Shown here one piece after another: positions 6,144 to 14,885 of a stretch of 64,000 nt of DNA. The stretch covers positions 1 to 64,000 of the forward strand of contig JAFQOP010000011.1 in NCBI GenBank assembly GCA_017403155.1, given 5' to 3'. The first letter of the stretch is position 1, and each line of letters begins with the position of its first letter. Position numbers and translations under genes: made by a program. Source of the DNA: Clostridia bacterium. Lineage in GTDB: Bacteria; Bacillota; Clostridia; Oscillospirales; CAG-272. The notes beneath the pieces were generated by a model. That model was not told the DNA's origin. It saw only the letters and a program-made list of their open reading frames with translations, and ran no database searches.

Positions 6144-8170
6144 AAAAATGGTATGAGGGCATATACCGCCGCCAGCTGACGGATATGCATATAAACGACA
6201 CCGACCCCGCCTTCCTCTCGAGGCTTTCGGCAGACGAATACCTCGACTGCCTCCAAAGAGCAAGCATACAGAGTCCGATGATATATCTGCACTCGCACGT
6301 TGGGCTTTGCAACTATCCCACCCAAACCGCACGCACGCATCCGCGCTTTGCGGAGGGGGAGAATGAGATAAAGCGACTAATTTCAAAGTGTCGTGGCGCG
6401 GGGATGAGGGTTGTGGGCTATTACAGCCTTATATTCAATAACTGTGCCACAGAGGCACATCCCGAGTGGGAGATGCGCCACGCGGACGGCACAACCTGGC
6501 GCGACGACGGTCAACGCTACGGCCTTTGCTGCCCGAACAATGAGGATTACCGACATTTTCTAAAAAAGCAGATAGACGAGCTCGCAGAGCAGCACTTTGA
6601 TATTGATGCTATCTTCTACGATATGCCGTATTGGGAGGTCGTTTGCTACTGCCCGTCGTGCCAAAAAAGATACAGGGAGCAGTTCGGCAGACCTCTGCCC
6701 GAGACTCAGGATTTTACCGACCCCGAGTGGCTTCGCTTTGTAAAGGCCAGACAGGACTGGATGGTGGATTTTGTAAAATTCGTGAAGAAATACACGGGCA
6801 GAGTTATGCCTGATTTAACGGTTGAGTTCAACTATGCCGCCGTCATCGGCTGTGATTGGCTGGGCGGCTCGACCGAGGGGATCAACGCCGAGTGCGAGTT
6901 TACGGGGGGCGACCTGTACGGCGATCTTTACTCTCACTCCTTCGCGTGCAAGTACTACTACGGAGCGACGAATAACCAGCCCTTCGAGTATATGACCTGC
7001 CGCTGTGACAGCACCCTGCGCGAGCACACCATAACCAAGCCCGAGGACACGCTCACCCGTGAGATACTCCTCACTGCGGCGCACCACGGTGCCTCTCTTA
7101 TCATTGATGCCATTGACCCCGTCGGCACTCTCGACGCTCGCGTATACGACAGAGTCGGCAGAGCCTTTGCGCGGCAGATACCGTATGAGCCGTATATGTC
7201 GAGAGGCACTCTCTATTCCGAGGTTGCCGTCTACTTCGACAGCAGAACGATGTATTCTCCCCGCGGTGACGACAGATACAACCGCACCTCGGCCATCGGG
7301 GCTGTGCGCAAGCTGATAGAGGGGCATATCCCCGTGTCGGTCATCTCGAACGGAAATATGGAGGGCCTCTCCCGCTATCAGATGATCATAGCACCCTCCC
7401 TTCAGGACTTTGACAATGACGAGCCCCTTCGCCTCATCGACTACGTGCGCGAGGGCGGCACTCTCTATCTCTCGGGCGCATCGGACAGCCGCCTCATCCG
7501 TGAGCTGCTCGGCGGCACCGTCACAGGTCTTACCTACGGCGACACCGCGAGGAAGAGGGTGCAGCTTGGCGCGAGAACCTATATATCCCCGAGGGAGGGG
7601 TATGAGCTCGGCGAGTTTAACAGCGAGTATCCACTGCCGCTTACCTATTTTCTGCCTATTATGGAAGGGGCACGCGGCGACGTCTTGGCAACGGTGACTC
7701 TCCCGTATGCCGAGCCCGACAATAATCTCGAGTTTGCCTCAATCCACTCCTGTCCTCCGTGGCGCGCGACCGAGCACCCCGCTATAATTGAGAGGAGCTA
7801 CGGCAAGGGTAGGGTAATATGGTGCGCCGCTGAGCTCGAGTATGACCCGAGGCGTGCCTTCGGCGACATATTCCGCAGCCTTGTCGAAAGGAATATCACA
7901 AAAAAGTATGCTCTTGCGGCAGGCAGGTCGATAGAGTGCGTTATCTTCGAGGACGAGGGCGCGACCTATCTCTCCCTCGCAGACCTCAGGTATGACGAGG
8001 CAAAGCATACGGGCGATATCCCCCTCACCGTCCGAACCGAGGTATCTCCCACCGCCGTCACCTGCCTCGGCACGGGTAGAGCCGTACCCTTTACCTACGA
8101 CCGAGCGACCCGCACGGCCACCCTGACCCTCTCGGTCACGGATTTTGAGATGTTTGAGATTAAATACTAA
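6140..8170 (+). CDS. Glycoside-hydrolase-like TIM-barrel protein (GHL6 type) with trimerisation-like domain
   Basis: 676 residues, no signal peptide. The N-terminal part (about 20-350) looks like a TIM barrel of the hypothetical glycosyl hydrolase 6 kind: SPMIYLHSHVG, MRVVGYYSLIFNN, and the strand-end DAIFYDMPYW (about 155-164), whose Asp is a candidate catalytic residue. The middle part (about 365-580) resembles the beta-galactosidase trimerisation, glutamine-amidotransferase-like domain: ALVISNG-like VISNGNMEGL, then YQMIIAPSLQ and YVREGGTLYLSG. A short beta domain ends the chain. It is translationally coupled to the cupin gene. It probably acts on an intracellular oligosaccharide, perhaps a fucoside or galactoside, but no substrate can be named. 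Confidence 0.65.
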   Translation: MKKWYEGIYRRQLTDMHINDTDPAFLSRLSADEYLDCLQRASIQSPMIYLHSHVGLCNYPTQTARTHPRFAEGENEIKRLISKCRGAGMRVVGYYSLIFNNCATEAHPEWEMRHADGTTWRDDGQRYGLCCPNNEDYRHFLKKQIDELAEQHFDIDAIFYDMPYWEVVCYCPSCQKRYREQFGRPLPETQDFTDPEWLRFVKARQDWMVDFVKFVKKYTGRVMPDLTVEFNYAAVIGCDWLGGSTEGINAECEFTGGDLYGDLYSHSFACKYYYGATNNQPFEYMTCRCDSTLREHTITKPEDTLTREILLTAAHHGASLIIDAIDPVGTLDARVYDRVGRAFARQIPYEPYMSRGTLYSEVAVYFDSRTMYSPRGDDRYNRTSAIGAVRKLIEGHIPVSVISNGNMEGLSRYQMIIAPSLQDFDNDEPLRLIDYVREGGTLYLSGASDSRLIRELLGGTVTGLTYGDTARKRVQLGARTYISPREGYELGEFNSEYPLPLTYFLPIMEGARGDVLATVTLPYAEPDNNLEFASIHSCPPWRATEHPAIIERSYGKGRVIWCAAELEYDPRRAFGDIFRSLVERNITKKYALAAGRSIECVIFEDEGATYLSLADLRYDEAKHTGDIPLTVRTEVSPTAVTCLGTGRAVPFTYDRATRTATLTLSVTDFEMFEIKY

Positions 8171-8173
8171 AGA

Positions 8174-8212
8174 GAAAAGGTAGAAGCACCGTGCGGTTGC
8201 TTCTACCTTTTG
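8174..8212. terminator. Bidirectional intrinsic terminator
   Basis: Left arm AAAAGGTAGAAGCA (8175-8188) pairs with TGCTTCTACCTTTT (8198-8211). It ends the glycosidase-like transcript. The last codons and stop of smpB lie inside the right arm, so one hairpin serves both convergent genes. Confidence 0.85.
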
Positions 8213-8670
8213 CTTTCCTTCATTGTGCGCTCGATTACCCTTGCCGCATCGCGCTTTGCAATGCTCTCGCGCTTGTCATACAGCTTCTTACCCTTGCAGA
8301 GCCCGACAGCCATCTTGACGTATGAGCCCTTGAAGTAGAGGGAGAGGGGCACAAGAGTGTAGCCGTCTCTGGATACCAGACCCGTCAGCTTCATAATCTC
8401 GCGCTTATGCATCAGGAGCTTCTTAGGTCTCAGGGGGTCGCGGTTGAATATGTTGCCGTGGTCGTAGGGGCTTATATGTACACCGAGGGCAAACATCTCG
8501 CCCCCGTCGATTTCACAGTAGGAATCCTTGAGGTTGACACCGCCTGCACGGAGGGATTTCACCTCTGTGCCAAACAGCTCTACGCCTGCCTCGTAGACCT
8601 CCTCCACAAAATAATCGTGTCGCGCTTTTCGGTTATCGGCAATGAGCTTTGTTTCATTTTTCTCTGCCAT
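8203..8670 (-). CDS. smpB: SsrA-binding protein SmpB
   Basis: 155 residues, the normal length. SmpB binds tmRNA and brings it to stalled ribosomes for trans-translation. Recognisable parts: the start NRKARHDYFVEE, GTEVKSLRAGGVNLKDSY (about 34-51), HISPYDHGNIFNRDP, LHKREI-type MHKREIMKL, and the basic tail GKKLYDKRESIAKRDA that enters the mRNA channel. The tmRNA gene itself is not in this window. The gene stands alone between spoIIR and the glycosidase-like gene. The stop codon lies inside the shared terminator hairpin. Confidence 0.97.
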   Translation of the reverse strand: MAEKNETKLIADNRKARHDYFVEEVYEAGVELFGTEVKSLRAGGVNLKDSYCEIDGGEMFALGVHISPYDHGNIFNRDPLRPKKLLMHKREIMKLTGLVSRDGYTLVPLSLYFKGSYVKMAVGLCKGKKLYDKRESIAKRDAARVIERTMKESKR

Positions 8671-8743
8671 TTTTAATCTCCGAACAGTGTATTTTTAGTC
8701 AGTAAGTGTATTTTAGCATAAAAAAGAGACAAAATCAACACCT

Positions 8744-9340
8744 TTATGAAAAAGCATCCGAAAACAGCTCCAAAAGCTTGAATTTTATGCGATAGCCCTT
8801 GCCCGAGATGAGGCGCACCTCCTCGTCGGTGTAGCCGATTGCCGCGTCGTCTGGCGGCGAGGGCTCTGTTGCAACGTCCAGGCACAGGGGAGGATACATA
8901 ACGCACCACCAGTTTTTGCCCTCGCCCTCACCGATGCGGACGATGAGGGAGGTATATATGCCCGAGGGGAGGGAAAAGTCACCGTAGTCGCGCGTGTCAT
9001 ACCATTCCTCTCCGAGAGTTACGGACACGGGGTAGGTGTAGCCCGACTCCCGTACAAGCTCCTCCGAGAATGCGGCAATAGAATCGAGCTCTCCCCGGAG
9101 CAGCTCTGTCGCACCCTCCTTTGATACCGCCCCCTTCAGCACCTCGCCGTATTCTCCGAGCAAGGCGTCCCGCAGCCCGAGCTTCAGCGCCTGGTCCTCC
9201 TCGCTGTCTGAGGCAGCGAGTATATGTAGCCTTACCGTGTCCTCATATACCGCGCCCTCCGCCTCCGTCGGCATTGCCGCCATGAACAGAGTAGCCAGCA
9301 GAATTGCCAGCGCCGAGAATAAAATACTTCCTTTTTTCAT
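8744..9340 (-). CDS. spoIIR: Stage II sporulation protein R
   Basis: 198-residue secreted signalling protein, made in the forespore, that triggers SpoIIGA to process pro-sigma-E in the mother cell. A signal peptide covers about residues 1-28 (KKGSILFSALAILLATLFMAA). The diagnostic segments VRLHILAASDSEEDQALKL (about 36-54) and NWWCVMYPPLCL (about 143-154) are present. GGAGG precedes the start. About 70-95 bp upstream on the minus strand, TGAATA-17-CAAAAAT might be a forespore sigma-factor promoter, but this fit is weak. Its presence is strong evidence that the organism sporulates. Confidence 0.95.
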   Translation of the reverse strand: MKKGSILFSALAILLATLFMAAMPTEAEGAVYEDTVRLHILAASDSEEDQALKLGLRDALLGEYGEVLKGAVSKEGATELLRGELDSIAAFSEELVRESGYTYPVSVTLGEEWYDTRDYGDFSLPSGIYTSLIVRIGEGEGKNWWCVMYPPLCLDVATEPSPPDDAAIGYTDEEVRLISGKGYRIKFKLLELFSDAFS

Positions 9341-9421
9341 AAAAACCTCCGTGTTTTTTTAGCTTCATCGCTGATTTTTGACAGTGGGGAGGTATTTTAT
9401 TCAAAAAAGAGCAATACTTTG

Positions 9422-9450
9422 TTGACTTTCCGAAATATCTATGTTAAAAT
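9422..9450 (+). promoter_or_regulatory. Promoter of the GH88 gene
   Basis: TTGACT (9422-9427), 17 bp, TAAAAT (9445-9450), followed by AAGGAG (9468-9473) before the start at 9481. A plain housekeeping-type promoter. Confidence 0.75.
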
Positions 9451-9480
9451 TAGGTAACTAAAAATATAAGGAGCACTGAT

Positions 9481-10668
9481 ATGATACCCAATATCCCTGC
9501 AATAAAAAACCCCGAAAAGTATTCCGCCTTTGAGCTCTCGCGCGAGAAGATTCTCGGTGCGCTCGACGTTGCCTACAAGCAGATTGACAAGCTCATGGCG
9601 CAGGTGGGATATAAGTTCCCCAACGAATACAGTAAGGATGACGTATACGCAACCGTTGAGAACACCTTCGGCTGGGGTAACGGCTTCTGGTCGGGTATTC
9701 TCTGGCACGCATTCCAGCTCACGGGCGACGAGAAGTATAAGAACACCGTCCTCGGTCAGATTCCCAGCTACACCAAGAGAATCACCGAGAAGATTGGCGT
9801 AAACCATCACGATATGGGCTTCCTCTTCTCCCTCTCCTGCGTAGCGGCATATAAGCTCACGGGCAACGAGGAGGCAAAGGCTGCGGCTATTATGGCGGCA
9901 GAGCACCTCACCACCCGTTACCGCAAGTGTGGCGACTTCATCCAGGCGTGGGGCAACGTAAACGACCCGAAGGACAACCGCCTTATCATCGACTGCCTTC
10001 TTAATATTCCGCTCCTCTACTGGGCAAGCGAGGCAACCGGCGACAAGAAATATGACGAGATGGCGTGGAAGCACTTCAACACCACCGTCGGTGTATGCTG
10101 CCGCCCCGATGCGAGCACCTACCACACCTTCTATTTTGACCCAGAGACGGGCGCTCCCGTTAAGGGTGTAACCCACCAGGGCGCATTTGACGAGTCCGCG
10201 TGGGCAAGAGGTCAGGCTTGGGGCATTTACGGTCCTATGCTCACCCGTACTTATAAGGACAGCGACGATGCTATGAATATATTCAAGGCAACCGCATCCT
10301 ACTTCCTTAACAACCTCCCCTCCGACTACGTTCCTTACTGGGATCTGTGCTTCAACGACGGCTCCACCGAGCCCCGTGATACCTCCTCTGCCGCTATCGC
10401 GTGCTGCGGTATGCTCGAGGCACTCAAGCACATGGACAAGGCAGATCCCCTCTACGACGTCTTCAAGAACGCTGTAAACAGAATTATGAACGCACTCATC
10501 GACGTATGTGCAGCGCAGGATAAGCCCGAGGCAAACGGAATCCTTCCTCACCAGACCTATGCTCTTCCTCAGGGTATCGGTATCGACGAGTACAACATCT
10601 GGGGCGACTACTTCTATATCGAGGCTCTTCACAGACTCCTCGAGCCCGATTGGCAGCTCTTCTGGTAA
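9481..10668 (+). CDS. GH88 unsaturated glucuronyl hydrolase
   Basis: 395-residue (alpha/alpha)6-barrel enzyme without signal peptide. It removes the 4,5-unsaturated uronic acid left at the end of oligosaccharides by polysaccharide lyases, such as those cutting glycosaminoglycans. Diagnostic parts: GWGNGFWSGILWHAF (about 64-78), NHHDMGFLF with a catalytic Asp candidate (about 110), RLIIDCLLNIPLLYWASE (about 166-183) with the second Asp, and ARGQAWGIYG (about 240-249). GH105 rhamnogalacturonyl hydrolases share the fold; the RLIID and HHDMGF pattern favours GH88. The gene has its own promoter and terminator, with no lyase or transporter beside it, so the import route lies elsewhere. Confidence 0.88.
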   Translation: MIPNIPAIKNPEKYSAFELSREKILGALDVAYKQIDKLMAQVGYKFPNEYSKDDVYATVENTFGWGNGFWSGILWHAFQLTGDEKYKNTVLGQIPSYTKRITEKIGVNHHDMGFLFSLSCVAAYKLTGNEEAKAAAIMAAEHLTTRYRKCGDFIQAWGNVNDPKDNRLIIDCLLNIPLLYWASEATGDKKYDEMAWKHFNTTVGVCCRPDASTYHTFYFDPETGAPVKGVTHQGAFDESAWARGQAWGIYGPMLTRTYKDSDDAMNIFKATASYFLNNLPSDYVPYWDLCFNDGSTEPRDTSSAAIACCGMLEALKHMDKADPLYDVFKNAVNRIMNALIDVCAAQDKPEANGILPHQTYALPQGIGIDEYNIWGDYFYIEALHRLLEPDWQLFW

Positions 10669-10683
10669 TCTCGAGGGCATAAG

Positions 10684-10713
10684 AAAACGGACACCGCACG
10701 GTGTCCGTTTTGT
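10684..10713. terminator. Bidirectional intrinsic terminator
   Basis: Arms AAAACGGACACC and GGTGTCCGTTTT (10684-10711) sit between the convergent GH88 and aldolase genes. Confidence 0.85.
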
Positions 10714-10769
10714 ATTTCGGCAAGGACGCGCTAATTTTGTTTTCGTTTATGCCAAAATCAGAAGTCTTT

Positions 10770-11633
10770 TTATGCCTTGTTAGCAGAGCCGAAGAGGTTG
10801 ATCTTCTCTCTTACTGTTGCCTTGATAGCCTCAACGCCGGGAGCGAGGAGCTTTCTCGGGTCGAAGCCCTTGCCTGCAAGGTCCTTGCCCTCTTCGATAT
10901 ACTTTCTCGTTGCAGCGGCAAATGCGAGCTGGCACTCGGTGTTGACGTTGATCTTGGAAACGCCAAGAGAGATTGCCTTCTTTATCATATCCTCGGGAAT
11001 ACCCGTGCCACCGTGGAGAACGAGGGGCATATCGCCAACCATCTCGCTGATCTTTGCGAGAACCTCAAAGTTGAGACCCGTCCAGTTTGCGGGGTACTTG
11101 CCGTGGATGTTTCCGATGCCTGCGGCGAGCATAGTAACGCCGAGGTCTGCTATCATCTTGCACTCGTTGGGGTCAGCAACCTCACCGCCGCCGATAACGC
11201 CGTCCTCTTCGCCACCGATGGAGCCAACCTCTGCCTCGAGGGAAAGACCCTTGGCGCGGCAAACCTCAACGAGCTCCTTCGTCTTTGCAATGTTTTCCTC
11301 GATGGGGTAGTGAGAGCCGTCGAACATAACGGAGGAGAAGCCTGCCTCGATGCACTTATATGCGCCCTCGTATGAGCCGTGGTCGAGGTGGATAGCAACG
11401 GGCACGGTGATGCCGAGATTCTCGATCATACCCTTTACCATACCTACGATAGTGCTATAACCGCACATATACTTGCCCGCGCCCTCGGAAACACCGAGAA
11501 TAACGGGGGACTTCATCTCCTCTGCGGTGAGGAGGATTGCCTTAGCCCACTCGAGGTTGTTGATGTTGAACTGACCTACTGCATAGTGGCCTGCCTTTGC
11601 CTTGGTGAGCATTTCTTTTGCAGATACTAACAT
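10770..11633 (-). CDS. fba: Class II fructose-bisphosphate aldolase
   Basis: 287-residue zinc-dependent TIM-barrel aldolase of glycolysis and gluconeogenesis. Visible sites: VAIHLDHGS (about 79-87) with the catalytic Asp and zinc-binding His, EAEVGSIGG with the zinc Glu (about 134), GNIHGKYP with a zinc His (about 179), PLVLHGGTGIP with the third zinc His (about 208), and the phosphate-binding KINVNTECQLAF (about 230-241). Length is normal. GTP-dependent PEPCK elsewhere in the window fits a cell running carbon both ways. Related enzymes acting on tagatose- or other ketose-bisphosphates look similar, so the exact substrate is likely but not certain. Single gene with upstream ribosome site AAGGAG. 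Confidence 0.93.
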   Translation of the reverse strand: MLVSAKEMLTKAKAGHYAVGQFNINNLEWAKAILLTAEEMKSPVILGVSEGAGKYMCGYSTIVGMVKGMIENLGITVPVAIHLDHGSYEGAYKCIEAGFSSVMFDGSHYPIEENIAKTKELVEVCRAKGLSLEAEVGSIGGEEDGVIGGGEVADPNECKMIADLGVTMLAAGIGNIHGKYPANWTGLNFEVLAKISEMVGDMPLVLHGGTGIPEDMIKKAISLGVSKINVNTECQLAFAAATRKYIEEGKDLAGKGFDPRKLLAPGVEAIKATVREKINLFGSANKA

Positions 11634-11736
11634 TTTTATATACTCCTTAAATTTTTATTTACTGATTTATTATATCTTATTACGCGCGAAAAATCAATAG
11701 CCATCACGACTTTATTTGATAATTTATAAAAATCTC

Positions 11737-11765
11737 TTGCATTTTTTGTTAAAATAATATATAAT
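11737..11765 (+). promoter_or_regulatory. Promoter of the T-box-serS operon
   Basis: TTGCAT (11737-11742), 17 bp, TATAAT (11760-11765). Transcription should start near 11772, right before stem I of the T-box leader. Confidence 0.75.
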
Positions 11766-11773
11766 GATAATGC

Positions 11774-11990
11774 TATGACGAGAGAATATTCCCACATCCG
11801 TCTTTAAAGAGAGGTCGCGGTCGGTGCGAGCGGCTGATTCGGTCGGGATTTCCGCTCTCCGAGCATTCGGCGATGAGTCGAGGGGCAGTCCCCTTACAGA
11901 CGGGTAAAGAGGCATAGGGGATACCTTATGCAATTTGGGTGGCAACACGGAGTTATTCGTCCCATGCGTGGGGTGGATAGCTTTTTTTAT
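11774..11990 (+). ncRNA. T-box leader, serine-specific (specifier UCC)
   Basis: Riboswitch that reads uncharged tRNA-Ser. The base of stem I pairs GAGAG (about 11780-11784) with CTCTC (11855-11859). The specifier loop just inside it shows UCC (11851-11853), a Ser codon, followed by a purine. The conserved T-box TGGGTGGCAACACGG ends at 11950. The terminator stem is ATTCGTCCCA (11955-11964) with TGGGGTGGAT (11969-11978), which uses G-U pairs, followed by seven T (11982-11988). Uncharged tRNA-Ser should open this terminator and raise serS expression. Confidence 0.93.
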
Positions 11991-12034
11991 TTTCAATAAC
12001 AAAATAATTATAATATAAAAGGACGGAAAAACAA

Positions 12035-13324
12035 ATGCTTGATATCAGATTCGTAAGAGAGAATCCCGAGCTTGTAAAGGAGAATATCCGCAAGAAGTTC
12101 CAGGATGCAAAGCTCCCCCTCGTCGACGAGGTTATCGCCCTCGATGCCGAGATGCGCGCCAACAAGAAGAAGGCGGACGACCTTCGCGCAAACAGAAACA
12201 AGGTCTCCAAGTCCATCGGTGCCCTTATGGGACAGAAGAAGTTTGCCGAGGCTGAAGAGGCAAAGAAGCTCGTTGCCGAGCAGGCAGAGGAGCTGAAGGC
12301 GTGCGAGGCGCTTGAGGTAGAGCTCGAGGAGAAGATAAAGAAAATAATGATGATTATCCCCAACATCATCGACCCCTCTGTTCCCGTAGGCCGCGACGAC
12401 AGCGAGAACGTGGAGGTTGAGCGCTTTGGCGAGCCTCTTACTCCCGATTTTGAGATTCCTTATCACACCGATATTATGGAGCGCTTTGCAGGCATTGACC
12501 TCGACAGCGCGCGCCGCGTTGCAGGCAACGGCTTCTATTACCTTATGGGAGATATCGCAAGACTCCACTCTGCGGTTATCTCCTACGCACGCGACTTTAT
12601 GATAAACAAGGGCTTCACTTACTGCGTGCCCCCCTTCATGATTCGCTCCAACGTTGTAACGGGCGTTATGTCCTTTGCCGAGATGGACGCAATGATGTAC
12701 AAGATTGAGGGCGAGGACCTCTATCTCATCGGTACCTCCGAGCACTCTATGATAGGCAAGTTCATCGACCAGATAGTTCCCGAGTGCGAGCTTCCTTACA
12801 CCCTCACCTCCTACTCCCCCTGCTTCCGTAAGGAGAAGGGCGCGCACGGCATTGAGGAGAGAGGCGTATACCGCATCCACCAGTTTGAGAAGCAGGAGAT
12901 GATAGTCGTATGCAAGCCCGAGGAGTCGCCCGCCTGGTTTGAAAAGCTCTGGCAGAACACCGTTGAGCTCTTCCGCACCCTCGATATCCCCGTTCGTACC
13001 CTTGAGTGCTGCTCGGGTGACCTTGCCGACCTGAAGGTCAAGAGCATCGACGTAGAGGCGTGGAGCCCCCGTCAGCAGAAGTATTTTGAGGTAGGCTCCT
13101 GCTCCAACCTCGGTGACGCACAGGCGCGCCGCCTCAAGATCCGCGTAAAGGGAGAGGACGGAAGGAACTACCTTGCCCACACACTTAACAATACCGTTGT
13201 GGCACCCCCGAGAATGCTTATCGCGTTCCTTGAGAACAACCTCAACGCCGACGGCTCGGTTAATATCCCCGTCGCCCTCCGTCCCTATATGGGCGGTGCT
13301 GAACTTATCACACCAAAGCGCTGA
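12035..13324 (+). CDS. serS: Seryl-tRNA synthetase
   Basis: 429 residues, normal for a bacterial class II SerRS that charges tRNA-Ser. Residues about 30-105 form the long antiparallel coiled coil that grips the tRNA variable arm (KKKADDLRANRNKVSKSIG, then AEEAKKLVAEQAEELKACE). The catalytic core carries TSEHSMIG (about 231-238), motif 2 FRKEKGAHGIEERGVYRIHQF (about 265-285) and the C-terminal NNTVVAPPRMLIAFLENN with motif 3 Arg. The T-box leader upstream, with a Ser specifier codon, confirms the assignment. The stop overlaps the next start (TGATG), so the kinase-like gene should be co-translated. Confidence 0.98.
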   Translation: MLDIRFVRENPELVKENIRKKFQDAKLPLVDEVIALDAEMRANKKKADDLRANRNKVSKSIGALMGQKKFAEAEEAKKLVAEQAEELKACEALEVELEEKIKKIMMIIPNIIDPSVPVGRDDSENVEVERFGEPLTPDFEIPYHTDIMERFAGIDLDSARRVAGNGFYYLMGDIARLHSAVISYARDFMINKGFTYCVPPFMIRSNVVTGVMSFAEMDAMMYKIEGEDLYLIGTSEHSMIGKFIDQIVPECELPYTLTSYSPCFRKEKGAHGIEERGVYRIHQFEKQEMIVVCKPEESPAWFEKLWQNTVELFRTLDIPVRTLECCSGDLADLKVKSIDVEAWSPRQQKYFEVGSCSNLGDAQARRLKIRVKGEDGRNYLAHTLNNTVVAPPRMLIAFLENNLNADGSVNIPVALRPYMGGAELITPKR

Positions 13325-13971
13325 TGAATACCGTGCTTGTGCTTGGGGGACTGAGCGGAGTGGGGAAGACCTCGGTCGCGAGCGTCATTCTCCGCACCCA
13401 CCCCGAATTTGAGCTTGTGCGCTCGGCTACCACACGACAGCGTCGCCTTGACGGCAACGAGGATGAATATATCTACCTTGAGCGAGGGGAGTTCCTTGAG
13501 AGGGTAGCCGAGGGCGGTATGCTCGAGTATACCGAATTTGGCGGCAATCTCTACGGCACGCCTGCCTCCGAGTGTGAGAGGATATTTGCCTCGGGCAAAA
13601 TCCCCCTGCTCGTCCTCGACCTCAACGGTCTGTATAGCATGGCGCGCCTTGAGGGTGACTTCGGTGCGGCTATAATCTATATCTACGAGGAGCTCTCGGT
13701 TGTATCCGAGCGCCTTCTCGCTCGCGAGAAGGCTGCCCCGAGCGGCAAGGGAATGGAGGCGTACCGCCGCCGTATGGAGCAGAACCGCGCCGACTATCTC
13801 GCTCTGCCTGCCCTTGCTCCGCACCTCTCGGCATTCGTGAGAAATACCGAGCTTACCGCGGCGGCAGAGGAGTGCCTGGCTGTGTTTGAGAGCATATCCG
13901 CAGGCAAGGCGCCTGATATCGATGCCAGCCTTGCTATCGCAAATTATCTTGCCAAGACGGCGAAGGAATAA
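13324..13971 (+). CDS. Guanylate-kinase-like P-loop protein
   Basis: 215 residues. The P-loop GLSGVGKT (about 9-16), RSATTRQRR (about 33-41) and EYTEFGGNLYGTP (about 68-80) follow the layout of guanylate kinase, where the last segment holds GMP. The chain differs from housekeeping Gmk: the usual PGE...G(V/I)DY loop is replaced by LDGNEDEYIYL, and a longer C-terminal tail (about 185-215) follows the core. It may be a true but diverged GMP kinase or a paralogue with another role. It overlaps serS by one base and shares its T-box control, which is unusual for gmk. A bidirectional terminator follows. Confidence 0.7.
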   Translation: MNTVLVLGGLSGVGKTSVASVILRTHPEFELVRSATTRQRRLDGNEDEYIYLERGEFLERVAEGGMLEYTEFGGNLYGTPASECERIFASGKIPLLVLDLNGLYSMARLEGDFGAAIIYIYEELSVVSERLLAREKAAPSGKGMEAYRRRMEQNRADYLALPALAPHLSAFVRNTELTAAAEECLAVFESISAGKAPDIDASLAIANYLAKTAKE

Positions 13972-14007
13972 AAAACAGGAACGACACTGTCGTTCCTGTT
14001 TTTTTAT
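13971..14007. terminator. Bidirectional intrinsic terminator
   Basis: AACAGGAACGAC and GTCGTTCCTGTT form a long stem flanked by A-run and T-run. It separates the convergent kinase-like and repeat-protein genes; the stop of the latter lies at its edge. Confidence 0.9.
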
Positions 14008-14885
14008 TGCTCGGAATAATTATAATGTATTGTCGCGGACAGAAGAAAATGGTTGCCGTCCCCGATTTCAAGCCCTGCAAATCTCTCCTCGTCGCCCGTG
14101 TAATATATATCAGTGAGGCATGTGCAGCCCGAAAATGCGTTGGAGCCGATGACACGCAGGCTCTCGGGCAGTATGACGCGCTCCAGACTCATACAAGTCT
14201 CGAAGGCTCTGCTGCCGATGGTGGAGGTGTTGTTTCCGAGCCTTACCTCCTCGAGGAGCAGACAGTCTGCAAAGGCGGACTCTCCTATCTCTGTAACACC
14301 GTTGCCGAGCGTGACTCCACGGAGAAATTCATGGCATGAGAAAGCGCGGGGAAGTATAGGGTAGGGCTCTCCGCAAAAGGCGTCGGGCAGGGTGAGGTGC
14401 CGCAATGTGCCCGTATAGCCGACGATGCCGTATTCTGTGTTGCTTGGGTAAAACAGAAATCCCTCGTGCTCCGTAAGTCGGCTCTCGCCCGAGCGGATAT
14501 CCTTGGCGTGATATGCGATGAGACCGTTGTCCTCTGAGCCGAGCCTGATGTCAAGAGGTGAGTTGTTAACCACCTCAATGATGCCCGTGCAGTTGTCGAA
14601 GGCGCAGTCTGAAATCTCTGTAATGCCCGTACCTAGGGTTATGCTCCTTAGCGCGGTGCAGGAGGTGAATGCATGAGCGCCGATGGCAGCTACACCGTTG
14701 GGTATTACGACAGAGGCGATTTTTTTGTTTGCGAAAAAGGCGCACTCGCCGATACGGTAGCTCTCTCCGTTGTAATTCTCGGGCAGAGTGAGGACAGAGT
14801 CAAGACCCGAATAAAGCAGCAGGCAGTATCCGTCCTCCTCTCGGGAGAAGATATATCCCTTTCTGTTGTCTACGTTATTTGTCAC
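14004..14885 (-). CDS. BspA-type leucine-rich-repeat protein without signal peptide
   Basis: 293 residues made of LRR_5-type repeats of the form (I/L)xxIGxxAFxxCxxLxxIxLPxxV: AIGAHAFTSCTALRSITLG, EIGESAFADCLLLEEVRLG, VIGSNAFSGCTCLTDIYY. No hydrophobic N terminus is present. The only start is a GTG that overlaps the stop of the upstream 1163-residue repeat lipoprotein by four bases (GTGA, 14882-14885). It could be a coupled cytoplasmic partner. It could also be the tail of the upstream protein, split by a frameshift or joined by programmed slippage. Function unknown; BspA-type repeats usually bind proteins or host matrix. Confidence 0.75.
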   Translation of the reverse strand: MTNNVDNRKGYIFSREEDGYCLLLYSGLDSVLTLPENYNGESYRIGECAFFANKKIASVVIPNGVAAIGAHAFTSCTALRSITLGTGITEISDCAFDNCTGIIEVVNNSPLDIRLGSEDNGLIAYHAKDIRSGESRLTEHEGFLFYPSNTEYGIVGYTGTLRHLTLPDAFCGEPYPILPRAFSCHEFLRGVTLGNGVTEIGESAFADCLLLEEVRLGNNTSTIGSRAFETCMSLERVILPESLRVIGSNAFSGCTCLTDIYYTGDEERFAGLEIGDGNHFLLSATIHYNYSEQ

